Origin: Tragulus kanchil
Taxonomy: Eukaryota > Chordata > Mammalia > Artiodactyla > Tragulidae
NCBI GenBank assembly: GCA_022376925.1
Contig: JAIOJX010000002.1
Span: 130,830,831 to 130,894,830, forward strand
DNA: 64,000 nucleotides
Direction: 5' to 3'
Made by a program: the position numbers and the translations under genes. The notes under the pieces were generated by a model. It ran no database searches, had not been told where the DNA came from, and saw nothing but the letters and a program-made list of their open reading frames with translations. Below, piece by piece: positions 23,549 through 35,870 of the stretch. Each line of letters starts with the position of its first letter. Positions within the stretch are counted from its first letter, which is position 1.

Positions 23549-24847
23549 CCGAAATGATCAGAATCTAATGTTGGGTAGTGGGGTTTTATGTGTGATTGGA
23601 ATGGTCACGAGTATTAATTTGCACTTCCTAAACAAACTGCTACATCCTGCTATGTGTATGTGTGAGTGTATGTATTTGTGTATGTGCACAGGTGCACTAA
23701 AGAGATGGGAATCAGACCATCTTACCTGCCTCTTGTGAAACCCATATGCAGGTCAAGAAGCAACAGTTAGAATTGGACATGGAACAACCGACTGGTTCCA
23801 AAATGGGAAAGGAGTGTGTCAAGGCTGTATATTGTCACCCTGCTTATTTAATTCATATGCAGAGTACATCATGTGAAATGCTGGCCTGGAGGAACACAAG
23901 CTGGAATCAAGATTATCAGCAGAAATGTCAACAACCTCAGGTACACAGATGATACCACCTAAGTGCAGAAAGTGAAGAGGAACTAAAGAGCCTATTGATG
24001 AATGTGAAAGAGGAGAGTGAAAAAGTTGGTTCAAAACTCAACATTCAATAATTGAAGATCATGGCATCTGGTCCCATCACTTCATGGCAAATAGATGGGG
24101 AAACAATGTAAACACTCTCTTGGGCTCTAAAATCACTGTGGATGGTGACTGCAGCCATAAAATTAAAAGACCCCTGCTCCTTGGAAGAAAAGCTATAACA
24201 AACCTAGATAGTGTATTCAAAAGCAGAGACATGACTTTGCCGACAAAGCTCCATATAGCCCAAGCTATAGCTTTTCCAGTAGTCAAGTATGGATGTGAGA
24301 GTTCGGCCATAAAGAAGGCTGAGCACTGAATAATTGATGCCTTTGAGCTGTTGTTTTGGAGAAGACTCTTGAGAATCCCTTGCACTTCAAGGAGATCAAA
24401 CCAGTCAATAATAAAGGAAATCAACCCTGAATATTCACTGGAAGGAATGATGCTGAAGCTGAAGTTCCAACACTTGGGCCACCTATGTAAAGAGCTGACC
24501 CACTGGAAAAGACTCTGATGCTGGAAAAAACAGAAAGCAAAAGGAGAAAGAGACAACAGAGGATGAGACGGTTTGATGGTATCACTGAGTCAATGGACCT
24601 GAGTTTGTGCAAGCTTGAGGGGATGGTGAAGGACACAGAAGCCTGGCATGCTGCAATCCATGACATCGTCAAGAGTCGGACACGAATGAGTGACTAAACC
24701 GAAATGATCAGAATCTAATGTTGGGTAGTGGGGTTTTATGTGTGATTGGAATGGTCACGAGTATTAATTTGCACTTCCTAAACAAACTGCTACATCCTGC
24801 TATGTGTATGTGTGAGTGTATGTATTTGTGTATGTGCACAGGTGCAC
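22548..24847. repeat. Tandem duplication 8 (offset 1,150 bp)
   Basis: 22548-23696 recurs at 23699-24847. A two-base difference sits right at the start (gggaatatcag against gggaatcag). It repeats the BovB 3' end and about 150 bp of flank, including a ruler-like tgtgtatgtgtg tract. Confidence 0.93.
23699..24698 (+). mobile_element. Second copy of the BovB 3' end (duplication 8)
   Basis: Repeats 22549-23548 with the same mutations, so it is a copy of this insertion and not a second one. Confidence 0.92.
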
Positions 24848-25300
24848 AAGTGTCTTTGCCAGATATGTGATACTTGGCCCACTTGACATTGTCTGACTTT
24901 TTCAGTATGTGATATTTTATCACTGCATTAAAATCTTTATTTAGCAGTCAAACGCACTTATATGTCTAGAATAGAGCACAGCACATAGTAAACAGCCATA
25001 ATAAATACTCAGTGAATAAAGGATTACAGGCATGTTAGCATTGAATGAGACCAACTGCAAAACAGGCAATTTCTCAGCCTCCAGGCATGCTTTTTTATCC
25101 CTGCATTGATATCTCAGATTCATGGTCTTTAATAAAAGGCTGACAATTTTCCTATTGCTATTGAGAGGCTGCTATTATATGCCACTATTTTTGTCTTTTT
25201 CTCTCAGCAGCACTAAATTCCAATTGCTCAAGGGTGGGAGAGAAAGCATTGGCTGGAGTTACTACAATGAAGTAGGTTCTCTTTAAAGAATATCCCTTAG

Positions 25301-25582
25301 GGCTTCCCTGGTGGTCCAGTGGGTAAGGACACCGCCTTGCAGTGCAAGGGGCGCTGTTTCAATTCCTGGCCTGGAAAGATCCCACATGCCACGGAGTGGC
25401 TGGACCAATGTATCCAACTACTGAGCCAGAGCTCTGGAGTACATGCACCCAGAGCTGGTGCTCTGCTACCAGAGAGGCACTGTGATGGGAGGCCCACACA
25501 GGCCAAAGAACAAAGATGGATGAAAATAAATAAATGAAAGACCAAAAGAAGTGGTCCCCCCAAAACAAAAACAAAACAAAAC
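25301..25582 (+). mobile_element. CHR-derived ruminant SINE
   Basis: ggcttccctggtggtccagt head, a degenerate gtttcaattcctggcctgg box, then the family-specific body and an acaaaacaaaac tail. It lies about 120 bp from exon 9 on its splice-donor side. Confidence 0.93.
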
Positions 25583-25698
25583 TTCTCCAATTGTCATGAG
25601 CATGTTGCTACATTGGGGGTGGCCCTAGAAAGAATCAGGAACAGGTAGAATGTTTTAAAGCTACATATCATTTCTAAAACATCAGACTTTTCTTATAC

Positions 25699-25822
25699 CT
25701 TCTAATGAGGTCCATCTCTGCCTGATCCCTCTTGCTAAGGAGAAGGTTCCGGCTGTTTTCAAAGATATCTTCAATCTGGTCTGGCCAGAGGAACAGAGTG
25801 CTGTTCAGTCTGATATCCTCTT
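25699..25822 (-). CDS. DNAH7: DNAH7-like exon 9 of window (124 nt)
   Basis: Acceptor gttttgcag before AAGAGGAT and donor GTATAAGA after ATTAGAAG. Two bases complete a glutamine codon from exon 8, then 40 codons and AG left over. It encodes EDIRLNSTLFLWPDQIEDIF and ENSRNLLLSKRDQAEMDLIR. The N-S-x-L-F-x-W-P stretch is a hallmark of dynein heavy chain tails just before the linker. Single copy, about 120 bp from a SINE at 25301-25582. Confidence 0.93.
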
Positions 25823-25939
25823 CTGCAAAACACACACAGTCTGCTCTATGACACTTCTCAGCATAGGTCAGCTCGCAGGGAATTAATTCAGCAGAACAAG
25901 AAGTCAACAGCAGTGAGTATGGGGGGTGGCAGTTAACAA

Positions 25940-26145
25940 ACAGGCCCATTATTGATGAATGCTATCCAGCATTGATTGAGCACTTACCAAGAGCCAGGCT
26001 AGAAGGTAGATGGTATTATCATCTTTGTTTTTACAGATGGGAAACAAAGTTAAACCAGGTGGTCAAAGTCACACTGCTAGGAGACAGCACAGCAGATTTC
26101 AAACCCAGGTCTAACCAGCTCCAAAGGCCCTAGTCACTGTGTGCT
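25940..26145 (-). mobile_element. MIR SINE
   Basis: tttttacagatgggaaacaa, gtcaaagtcacactgctagg and caaacccaggtctaaccagc match antisense MIR. It lies just outside exon 9. Confidence 0.8.
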
Positions 26146-26872
26146 TCATTATCTTCACAGGCTAGGTCCGAGTAGGATCCTAGCTAAAGTTTGGTACTAT
26201 TCTTTAAACTATTTCACCTCATCTGAATTTCACTCTGGGTTAAAGGTCAGTGATGATATCAATGTCAGATACCTTGCCGATTTTATGGCTCTGGTCAGTT
26301 AAAATGTCCTGGGTTCCCTCTGTACCTTTGGGAATTTAGGGAGCAGAGATCAGAGTGAGAGATTCCAGTGTGTGCTCACATGGTCAAGAGCACAGCTCAT
26401 GAATACGCAGGTAGATGGTTATGGGACTGATTTTTCACTCCCAGTCCCCATCTCTCCTTCCCATAACCATTCTTCCCTAACCACTGTGAATACCAGGTAT
26501 TCACAGGTATTTCCAGATTGAAAAAATTCTGAAACATGGCTTGTAGAGGGTATATTAGCTTTTCATCCAAAACCTGGTCCTTACAAAGTTAGATCCTTAT
26601 TGAGTCCTAACTTGGCTCAATAAGCCATGAGGCAACCCTACCATTTTCCTCTTAAAATATGCAGGAGCAAAAAGGAAAGTGCCCTGGCTTCCTCAAAGGT
26701 GGTATTGCATTAAGACTATAGATGAATGAAATCTACCAATTTATAAAAGGACGCTGCTTTTGAAAGTGACTTTACCAGGAACACCAGGCATAAAATGCAA
26801 AGACAGGCATCTAAGAACCAGTCAAGCCTATAGATATTTCCTTTTTTTGTCTACTAATAAGATTCTCTTTGG

Positions 26873-27140
26873 AGCTTCCCTGGTGGTCCAGTGGGTAAAG
26901 AGTCCGCCTTGCAGTGCAGGGGGCACAGGTTCAATCTCTGGCCCGGGAAGATCCCACGTGCCGCAGAGCGGCTGGACTGGTGTGTCCAGTTATAAGCCAG
27001 TGCTCTGGAGGGCATGCGCCTAGAGCCAGTGCTCTGCAGTGAGAGGCCACTGCAATGGGAGGCCCACACAGGCCAAAGAATAAAAAGATCAATGAAAATA
27101 AATATGAATAAAAGAGGCATGTTCGGGAAAAAGAAAAAAA
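26873..27140 (+). mobile_element. CHR-derived ruminant SINE
   Basis: agcttccctggtggtccagt head, ggttcaatctctggcccggg box, family body, tail aataaaagaggcatg. The copy at 28008-28275 is part of duplication 9. Confidence 0.93.
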
Positions 27141-27339
27141 ATGGATTTGCCTTGATTCAAATTCCTCTGGAAAAGAGTATGGAATTATTGCCTCTAATAT
27201 AGAGGCACACATGTAAAGCAGCTCTTCTGATACTAATATTTAGTGGTATGATTGCAAACTTTTCTTCTCCTGGTTCCTTATACCTATACATATAAATATA
27301 TACATACATTTGCATGTACACACATAACATTGGACTTAC

Positions 27340-27524
27340 GGGGCAAGTCTGCATAGTCCATCAAGAAGTCCAGCCGTTCAACTGCATCTCTAAGTTGCCT
27401 TCTCAGTTTGAACACGGTGACATCGCTGGATTTCTTTAAGAATTCAATGAGGAATACTAGCTCCCCAGTGTTGATAGGAATCTCACTGACTTTGTCTGCA
27501 ATGATGCTGTACTGATTACAGATG
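27340..27524 (-). CDS. DNAH7: DNAH7-like exon 8 of window (185 nt)
   Basis: Acceptor ccctgtag before CATCTGTA and donor GTAAGTCC after TTGCCCC. One base completes serine with the AG of exon 7, then 61 codons and one base left over. It encodes ICNQYSIIADKVSEIPINTG, then ELVFLIEFLKKSSDVTVFKL and RRQLRDAVERLDFLMDYADL. A second complete copy lies at 28475-28659; either could be the true one. Confidence 0.9.
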
Positions 27525-28007
27525 CTACAGGGAAAGTAATAGCTGTTATCATCACTTAAAATAACTTTCTTTTAAGACTCACTTTACCACACCCATTCTA
27601 ATCACTGAATGGATATTAACTCATTTAATCTTTACATAAAGTTTAATTTAGGAACTTATTAACATTTTATAATGGAGGAAAGAAGTTGAACTTGGATTTA
27701 AGCAAAACCTGGTCCTTACAAAGTTAGATCCTTATTGAGTCCTAACTTGGCTCAATAAGCCATGAGGCAGCCCTACCATTTTCCTCTTAAAATATGCAGG
27801 AGCAAAAAGGAAAGTGCCCTGGCTTCCTCAAAGGTGGTATTGCATTAAGACTATAGATGAATGAAATCTACCAATTTATAAAAGGACGCTGCTTTTGAAA
27901 GTGACTTTACCAGGAACACCAGGCATAAAATGCAAAGACAGGCATCTAAGAACCAGTCAAGCCTATAGATATTTCCTTTTTTTGTCTACCAATAAGATTC
28001 TCTTTGG

Positions 28008-28275
28008 AGCTTCCCTGGTGGTCCAGTGGGTAAAGAGTCCGCCTTGCAGTGCAGGGGGCACAGGTTCAATCTCTGGCCCGGGAAGATCCCACGTGCCGCA
28101 GAGCGGCTGGACTGGTGTGTCCAGTTATAAGCCAGTGCTCTGGAGGGCATGCGCCTAGAGCCAGTGCTCTGCAGTGAGAGGCCACTGCAATGGGAGGCCC
28201 ACACAGGCCAAAGAATAAAAAGATCAATGAAAATAAATATGAATAAAAGAGGCATGTTCGGGAAAAAGAAAAAAA
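28008..28275 (+). mobile_element. Copy of the 26873-27140 SINE (duplication 9)
   Basis: Same element, same flanks, offset 1,135 bp. Confidence 0.92.
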
Positions 28276-28474
28276 ATGGATTTGCCTTGATTCAAATTCC
28301 TCTGGAAAAGAGTATGGAATTATTGCCTCTAATATAGAGGCACACATGTAAAGCAGCTCTTCTGATACTAATATTTAGTGGTATGATTGCAAACTTTTCT
28401 TCTCCTGGTTCCTTATACCTATACATATAAATATATACATACATTTGCATGTACACACATAACATTGGACTTAC

Positions 28475-28659
28475 GGGGCAAGTCTGCATAGTCCATCAAG
28501 AAGTCCAGCCGTTCAACTGCATCTCTAAGTTGCCTTCTCAGTTTGAACACGGTGACATCGCTGGATTTCTTTAAGAATTCAATGAGGAATACTAGCTCCC
28601 CAGTGTTGATAGGAATCTCACTGACTTTGTCTGCAATGATGCTGTACTGATTACAGATG
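28475..28659 (-). pseudogene. Complete second copy of exon 8 (tandem copy)
   Basis: Full exon with both splice sites, offset 1,135 bp, with no coding difference I can see. 185 nt is not a multiple of three, so a transcript carrying both copies would be frameshifted. The surrounding unit (27704-28826) differs from 26569-27688 by a few single bases, for example gaggcagccc against gaggcaaccc. Confidence 0.8.
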
Positions 28660-28739
28660 CTACAGGGAAAGTAATAGCTGTTATCATCACTTAAAATAAC
28701 TTTCTTTTAAGACTCACTTTACCACACCCATTCTAATCA

Positions 28740-28905
28740 CTGAATGGATATTAACTCATTTAATCTTTACATAAAGTTTAATTTAGGAACTTATTAACAT
28801 TTTATAATGGAGGAAAGGGAAGTTGAGTCACTTTATCCAAAGCAACATGATGTTTAAGTAAGAAAGCCAGGATCTGAACCTGGCTTAACTAATTTCAAAG
28901 CTTAT
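28740..28905 (-). mobile_element. MIR SINE (partly copied from 27605-27690)
   Basis: taatggaggaaagggaagtt, then gccaggatctgaacctggct match antisense MIR. Confidence 0.65.
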
Positions 28906-29634
28906 ATTTTTAACAAACACAACATGGGCAAAATACAGATTTAGACCAAGACCACCAAAATACCACCAATACCAACAGAATAAACTCTTCAAATTTTATG
29001 TTGAAGTAGAATACTACATTAATTTTTAATCACTCATCTTAACAGTAAGCAAGTTTATCCTCATGTGCTGCAGGTAATTCCTGGTGGCATAGAGAAATTT
29101 GGTCAACTACTAGGAACCACTAGATCTAAGTGTCAACTATCCTCAACACAAGACTGTGAGAAAGGGTGGTATTTTATAGGGATTATTTGAACATGCTCTA
29201 ACTTGTACTAAAGCTAATGAATGACAGTCACCAGCACTTTAACTACAATTATAAACAAATTATTTGCAATATATCCATGCCAAGCACATGCCTAGTGGCC
29301 CTCAAGAAATGTGAGCAATAACAGATATCATAGTTTTAGTTATTATTAACTGATCATTACACGTTGATGGCCATACACTATAGATAGATTAAAAACACTC
29401 CACTCAATGTTTTGAGTCTTTAATATTTCTTCTTCATGTATAGAGACTCCTACAACTAAGTTGACTGTGTTAAACTGATGAGAAAATGAATAAAACATTT
29501 TTGCAGATGATGCTGGGATGTTAGAAATGATTTTTTATGCAATTCAGAAACTTTCTATACACACTTATCTATTGTGCTACATGAATTCATAGCATTTTCC
29601 ACTTTGGGTCTCAGAGCTAGATTATTATTTCCCA

Positions 29635-29972
29635 GTTTCCTTTGTATTTTTAGCTGAGTATTTTACCAGTCATCTTGGACTACCAGACTGGGTGGCCTAA
29701 ACAACAAAAATGTATTTTGTCACAGTTCTAGAGGCTGGGAAGTCCAGGACTAAAGTGCTGACTTACTTGGCTTCTAGAGAGGACTCCTCCCGGCTTGCAG
29801 ACAGCTGCCTGTTCACTGTGTCCTCTCTGGTGGAGAGTAAAAGAGCTGTCTGTTCCTCTCCTTGTGAGGGCACCAGCTCTATTGGATTAGGGACCCATCC
29901 TTATACCTCATTTAGACTTATTATCTCCTTATAGGCTTTGTCTCCAAATAAAATAATACAGGGCATTAGTGC
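29635..29972 (-). mobile_element. MaLR-like LTR fragment, antisense
   Basis: gactgggtggcctaaacaac, cacagttctagaggctggga and ttggattagggacccatcc are the antisense of MLT1/MST-type LTR sequence. It faces the LTR at 29979. Confidence 0.6.
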
Positions 29973-29978
29973 TTTGCT

Positions 29979-30328
29979 ACAGACTGAATGTTTGTGTATC
30001 CCCAAAATTCGTATTGTTGAAACTTAATCCCTAATATAATGAATGGTATTTTGAGGGCCTTCAGGAGATAATTAGGGCTATGCTTTCATAAATAGGATTA
30101 GTGCTCTTATTAAGAAAGAACCCAGAGATCCCTCACCTATTCTTCCATGTGAGGATACAGTAAAAAGTGGTCTATGAAACAGGAAGTAGACTCTCAACAA
30201 ACAACAGATCTGCTAGAGTCCTGATCTTGGGACCTCCCAACCTCCAGAAATGTATGAAATAGATTTCTATCTTTTATAAGCTCCTCAACAATGGTGGTCT
30301 GTTATAGTAGCCTGGATGGACTAACACA
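29979..30328 (+). mobile_element. MaLR-like (ERVL-MaLR) solo LTR, TG...CA bounded
   Basis: Starts tgctacagactgaatgtttg and ends gcctggatggactaacaca. The interior ggattagtgctcttattaag and tcccaacctccagaaatgta are diagnostic of this LTR type in sense orientation. Duplication 10 begins inside it, so its 3' end recurs at 31395-31500. Confidence 0.7.
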
Positions 30329-32548
30329 GGCTTCAGCATATGGATTTAGGAGAGTCAAAGTTCAGTCCATAGTAAATATGTGGTTGATTTCCAGTTAGTG
30401 GGAGGTAGGAAGCAGTGATAAATATCACTTTCAGATCTAGCACATGAAACTGTTCTTGCACATTCCTCAACGTTCTTTATTCTTCCTAACTGTCTAGGAT
30501 ATCAACACTTAGATTGACCTTGATAACTTGATAACCTTGATGTTAAAGATGTAAAGTCACCATCTTGAGACTCTGCATGCACACAGTATGCAAGAATACT
30601 GTAAGAATAAACTATTGTTTTCAGTAATGACATCGTGGGTCTCCTTGTTACAGCACATAGCTTAATACAGAAAGATCCTCTCAGTGTGATAGATTCTCTC
30701 TGATAAGAATCCATTCTTCTTCCCTTTTGTATGAAAATGCTTAGACTAAGTATCATGTGACTAACTATCAGCCTCTTGAGAGGACAAAGAGTGGTAGCAG
30801 ATCCATTGTGAGATAAAAGAAAAAAATATATTGGTCTCTGTCCCTAGTTCCTATCACAGAGCTCATGAAACCCTTGTAATTTCCTGGGTGGTAAGAGCAT
30901 CTTTCATTCTAGTGAGGTGACTCAGGGAAACTCCTGGATGAGGAGGTGGTCACTGGAAAGACTGAGCCATGTTTAGAAGCCTGAAGCAAATTAATTAAAC
31001 ACAAGAAGGGGGTTATTGGAACCTCCAATTTATAGCTGGTTGGTCAGAAGCACAGGTGACAGCCTGGACTTGTGACTGGCATTTGAAATTATGAGAGACA
31101 GTCTTGTAGGACTGAGCCCTTAACCTATTAAAGATGATGCTGTCTCTGGGTAGACAGTGTCAGAATTAAGTTGAATTGTAGACACCCAGCTGAATGGCTT
31201 CATGTGGGGAAAATCCTCTACACATTTGGTGGCCGACAGTGACAAGAACGAAGTGTTCTGTATAAAAGCAAAGGAGACACACAGAAAAGACATGGTAGGG
31301 AAGACCTGGATTTTTGCTACTCACGAGTTAGACTGAATTGAGCCTTTCTTTATACCGACCTACTAGACCCTCTAAAATTGAATCCATGTATCAAGATCTT
31401 GGGACCTCCCAACCTCCAGAAATGTATGAAATAGATTTCTATCTTTTATAAGCTCCTCAACAATGGTGGTCTGTTATAGTAGCCTGGATGGACTAACACA
31501 GGCTTCAGCATATGGATTTAGGAGAGTCAAAGTTCAGTCCATAGTAAATATGTGGTTGATTTCCAGTTAGTGGGAGGTAGGAAGCAGTGATAAATATCAC
31601 TTTCAGATCTAGCACATGAAACTGTTCTTGCACATTCCTCAACGTTCTTTATTCTTCCTAACTGTCTAGGATATCAACACTTAGATTGACCTTGATAACT
31701 TGATAACCTTGATGTTAAAGATGTAAAGTCACCATCTTGAGACTCTGCATGCACACAGTATGCAAGAATACTGTAAGAATAAACTATTGTTTTCAGTAAT
31801 GACATCGTGGGTCTCCTTGTTACAGCACATAGCTTAATACAGAAAGATCCTCTCAGTGTGATAGATTCTCTCTGATAAGAATCCATTCTTCTTCCCTTTT
31901 GTATGAAAATGCTTAGACTAAGTATCATGTGACTAACTATCAGCCTCTTGAGAGGACAAAGAGTGGTAGCAGATCCATTGTGAGATAAAAGAAAAAAATA
32001 TTGGTCTCTGTCCCTAGTTCCTATCACAGAGCTCATGAAACCCTTGTAATTTCCTGGGTGGTAAGAGCATCTTTCATTCTAGTGAGGTGACTCAGGGAAA
32101 CTCCTGGATGAGGAGGTGGTCACTGGAAAGACTGAGCCATGTTTAGAAGCCTGAAGCAAATTAATTAAACACAAGAAGGGGGTTATTGGAACCTCCAATT
32201 TATAGCTGGTTGGTCAGAAGCACAGGTGACAGCCTGGACTTGTGACTGGCATTTGAAATTATGAGAGACAGTCTTGTAGGACTGAGCCCTTAACCTATTA
32301 AAGATGATGCTGTCTCTGGGTAGACAGTGTCAGAATTAAGTTGAATTGTAGACACCCAGCTGAATGGCTTCATGTGGGGAAAATCCTCTACACATTTGGT
32401 GGCCGACAGTGACAAGAACGAAGTGTTCTGTATAAAAGCAAAGGAGACACACAGAAAAGACATGGTAGGGAAGACCTGGATTTTTGCTACTCACGAGTTA
32501 GACTGAATTGAGCCTTTCTTTATACCGACCTACTAGACCCTCTAAAAG
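30223..32548. repeat. Tandem duplication 10 (offset about 1,172 bp)
   Basis: 30223-31376 recurs at 31395-32548, with a two-base difference in a ta run near 30829/32000. The unit begins inside an LTR-like element. Confidence 0.92.
30780..31380. other. Unidentified, possibly LTR-derived intron sequence
   Basis: Antisense text such as acccccttcttgtgtttaat and ggaactagggacagagacca resembles ERVL-type LTRs but I cannot assign a family. Repeated at 31950-32548 and partly at 33469. Confidence 0.35.
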
Positions 32549-34597
32549 TCCTGAATACACATTGATGATATCAGAAATACAGCCAAAACAACACCTTAGC
32601 AATATCAAGGGATAAGTTAAGGACACAGAACACTGTCTTCTACATGTACTTATAATATCATATAAAATAAAGATCCAGGGGTTCTGTAAGCACGGGTTAT
32701 TCTCTGTTTGGTGTAGGGCATGGCATAAGGGAGACCAATTCATTTTGCATCAATCTATGGCCTCTCTCTACTTTGTTGTCACTTTTTGGACAAGATTTTC
32801 CACACAGAGGGAAACAAACATTCAGGTCAGAGGATAATTTCTTATGTCTCTACTCAGGGCCTTGCATTTCTGTTAGTATTTTGAGTCATTGTTTGAGCAA
32901 CTTTAGTCCAGAGTACTTGCAGTAGAAATAGATGGCATGCCCACTTTATTACCAGTGCACTTCAAGGTGCCCTCCTGCCTTTATGGCCAGAACATCCCTT
33001 TCTAGGACACAACTGAACACTGGAAACAGGAAGGTACTCCACTCAGCAACTACAGGACAAAGAGTAGCAAGGGCAGGATGAGAGTTCAGAAGCTTCAAAC
33101 TCACCTAATAGGGCAAGTTAGCTTTTCTTTCTGGGCTTCTCCTCCATTCAATAGCATGTCTTGTATCTGTTTTATCTACCTCATTGGGTGATTGTGAAGA
33201 ACAAATGAGTCAGAGTCACTATTTTCAAGGTGGAAAGAAATTTCAAGACTCGATAATTTAGAATTTCTGGGTTCTTAAAAACCCCCAGGTTTGTAATGAG
33301 ACCCTTCAATTAAAAAGGTCAAAGGAAATAAATAAATATACATTTATTTTGATGGCAAAGAAAGAACAGACCAACCAAGGCAACATGTTGCTTTGATATG
33401 ATAGGATCAAATGCTTTAGAAAAAAAACCTGCCAGATGCTCAAACTTTCCAATTGGTGGCCGACCCAGCGTGTCAGAATTAAGTTGAATTGTAGACACCC
33501 AGCTGAATGGCTTCATGTGGGGAAAATCCTCTACACATTTGGTGGCCGACAGTGACAAGAACGAAGTGTTCTGTATAAAAGCAAAGGAGACACACAGAAA
33601 AGACATGGTAGGGAAGACCTGGATTTTTGCTACTCACGAGTTAGACTGAATTGAGCCTTTCTTTATACCGACCTACTAGACCCTCTAAAAGTCCTGAATA
33701 CACATTGATGATATCAGAAATACAGCCAAAACAACACCTTAGCAATATCAAGGGATAAGTTAAGGACACAGAACACTGTCTTCTACATGTACTTATAATA
33801 TCATATAAAATAAAGATCCAGGGGTTCTGTAAGCACGGGGTTATTCTCTGTTTGGTGTAGGGCATGGCATAAGGGAGACCAATTCATTTTGCATCAATCT
33901 ATGGCCTCTCTCTACTTTGTTGTCACTTTTTGGACAAGATTTTCCACACAGAGGGAAACAAACATTCAGGTCAGAGGATAATTTCTTATGTCTCTACTCA
34001 GGGCCTTGCATTTCTGTTAGTATTTTGAGTCATTGTTTGAGCAACTTTAGTCCAGAGTACTTGCAGTAGAAATAGATGGCATGCCCACTTTATTACCAGT
34101 GCACTTCAAGGTGCCCTCCTGCCTTTATGGCCAGAACATCCCTTTCTAGGACACAACTGAACACTGGAAACAGGAAGGTACTCCACTCAGCAACTACAGG
34201 ACAAAGAGTAGCAAGGGCAGGATGAGAGTTCAGAAGCTTCAAACTCACCTAATAGGGCAAGTTAGCTTTTCTTTCTGGGCTTCTCCTCCATTCAATAGCA
34301 TGTCTTGTATCTGTTTTATCTACCTCATTGGGTGATTGTGAAGAACAAATGAGTCAGAGTCACTATTTTCAAGGTGGAAAGAAATTTCAAGACTCGATAA
34401 TTTAGAATTTCTGGGTTCTTAAAAACCCCCAGGTTTGTAATGAGACCCTTCAATTAAAAAGGTCAAAGGAAATAAATAAATATACATTTATTTTGATGGC
34501 AAAGAAAGAACAGACCAACCAAGGCAACATGTTGCTTTGATATGATAGGATCAAATGCTTTAGAAAAAAAACCTGCCAGATGCTCAAACTTTCCAAA
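32327..34597. repeat. Tandem duplication 11 (offset about 1,143 bp)
   Basis: 32327-33455 recurs at 33469-34597. It overlaps unit 10, so about 220 bp is present three times (31158, 32327, 33469). One extra g appears in cacgggg near 33838. Confidence 0.92.
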
Positions 34598-34635
34598 AGA
34601 AAGTGTTCTAGTAGTTCTAAGGATGAAAACCTTTC
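32549..34635. other. Intron sequence without recognisable gene or element
   Basis: Contains tandem copy 11. Minus-strand ORFs here are chance ORFs. The dynein frame joins exon 7 to exon 8 without it. Confidence 0.5.
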
Positions 34636-34664
34636 ACTGTCCTAGTGGCAAATGTTTATTCTAC

Positions 34665-34751
34665 AGGTAAAGGAACTGATGATCCAAGAGGTGAAGCCAG
34701 AAGACACAAGCTACTAAATGGAAGGTCTTGGATTCAAAACCAAGTCTTCTG
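34665..34751 (-). mobile_element. MIR SINE split by an L1 insertion
   Basis: Antisense MIR text (aaaggaactgatgatccaag, ttggattcaaaaccaagtct) continues after the L1 at 35657 with cttctgactcccaagcagg. Confidence 0.75.
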
Positions 34752-35656
34752 GACCTGAATAGACATTTCTCTAAAGAGGACAAGCAGATGGCCAACAGGT
34801 ACATAAAAAGATGTTCAAAAACTCTAGTTATGAGAGAAATTCAAATTCAAACTACTAGGAGATAACACCTCACACCAGTCAGGATGGCTCTCACCAAATA
34901 TTCCACAAACAACAGATGCTGGAGAAGGTGCAGAGAGAAGGGAACCCTCCTGTACTGTGGGTGGGAATGTACATTGGTACAGCCACTATGGAGAGCTGTG
35001 TGGAGGTTCCTTAAAGAACTAAACATAGAGCTTCCATAGGACCCTACAACCCCACTTCTGGGCATATATCCAGAGAAAAACATGGTCCAAAGAGATACAT
35101 GCTCCCCAATTCATTGCAGCCCTGTTTACAATAACCAAGACATAGAAACAAACTAAATGTCCATTGACAGAGAAATGGATAAAGAAAATATGGTACATAT
35201 AATGAAATATTACTTAGCCATTTAAAAGAATGAAATAAGGCCATTTGCAGCAATATGGATGGACCTAGAGAGTGTCATACTGAGTGAAGCAAGTCAGACA
35301 GAGAAGGAGAAACATCATATGACATCCCTTTTATGTGAATTCTAAAAAGAAGTGATACAAATGAATTTATTTACAAAACAGAAAGATACTCACAGACTTA
35401 GAAAACTTATGGCTGCAGTGGGGAGGGGACAGTTGGGGACTTTGGGAAAGTCAAATACACACTCCCATGTTTGAAATGGATAACCAACAAGAGTCTAATA
35501 TTATGTACCAGTCTGGATGGGAGTGGGGTTTAGGGGAGAATAGATACATGTACATGTATGGTCAAGCCCCTTCACTGTTCACCTGAAACAATCACAAAAT
35601 TGTTAGTTAGCTATACCCCCAATAAAACTGTTTTTGGTGTGAAAAAAAAAAAAAAA
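34752..35656 (+). mobile_element. 5'-truncated L1, about 0.9 kb, 11-bp TSD
   Basis: Runs from late ORF2 (cagatggccaacaggtacat) through the 3' UTR to aataaaactgtttttggtgt and poly-A. Flanked by caagtcttctg at 34741-34751 and 35657-35667. Copied at about 35871-36775 by duplication 12. Confidence 0.92.
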
Positions 35657-35870
35657 CAAGTCTTCTGACTCCCAAGCAGGAATCCCACCATTTCATTACT
35701 CAGTCAGAGAGTTGAGTACAGTGGTAGAGAGTGTGAATTTGGAGTCAAAAATGAACTAGGTTAACTGTCCTAGTGGCAAATGTTTATTCACGAAATGATG
35801 ATCCAAGAGGTGAAGCCAGAAGACACAAGCTACTAAATGGAAGGTCTTGGATTCAAAACCAAGTCTTCTG

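Larger units (their letters stand above)
26569..28826. repeat. Tandem duplication 9 (offset 1,135 bp), contains exon 8
   Basis: 26569-27688 recurs at 27704-28826. Two single-base differences are visible (26634/27769 area and ctactaat against ctaccaat). The unit holds a SINE and the whole of exon 8. Confidence 0.93.

Noticed and set aside
33319..33606. 95-codon minus-strand ORF with an acceptor-like ttttatacag, resembling an exon
   Set aside because: The dynein frame joins exon 7 to exon 8 exactly without it, part of it recurs three times through duplications 10 and 11, and the flanks look repeat-derived.
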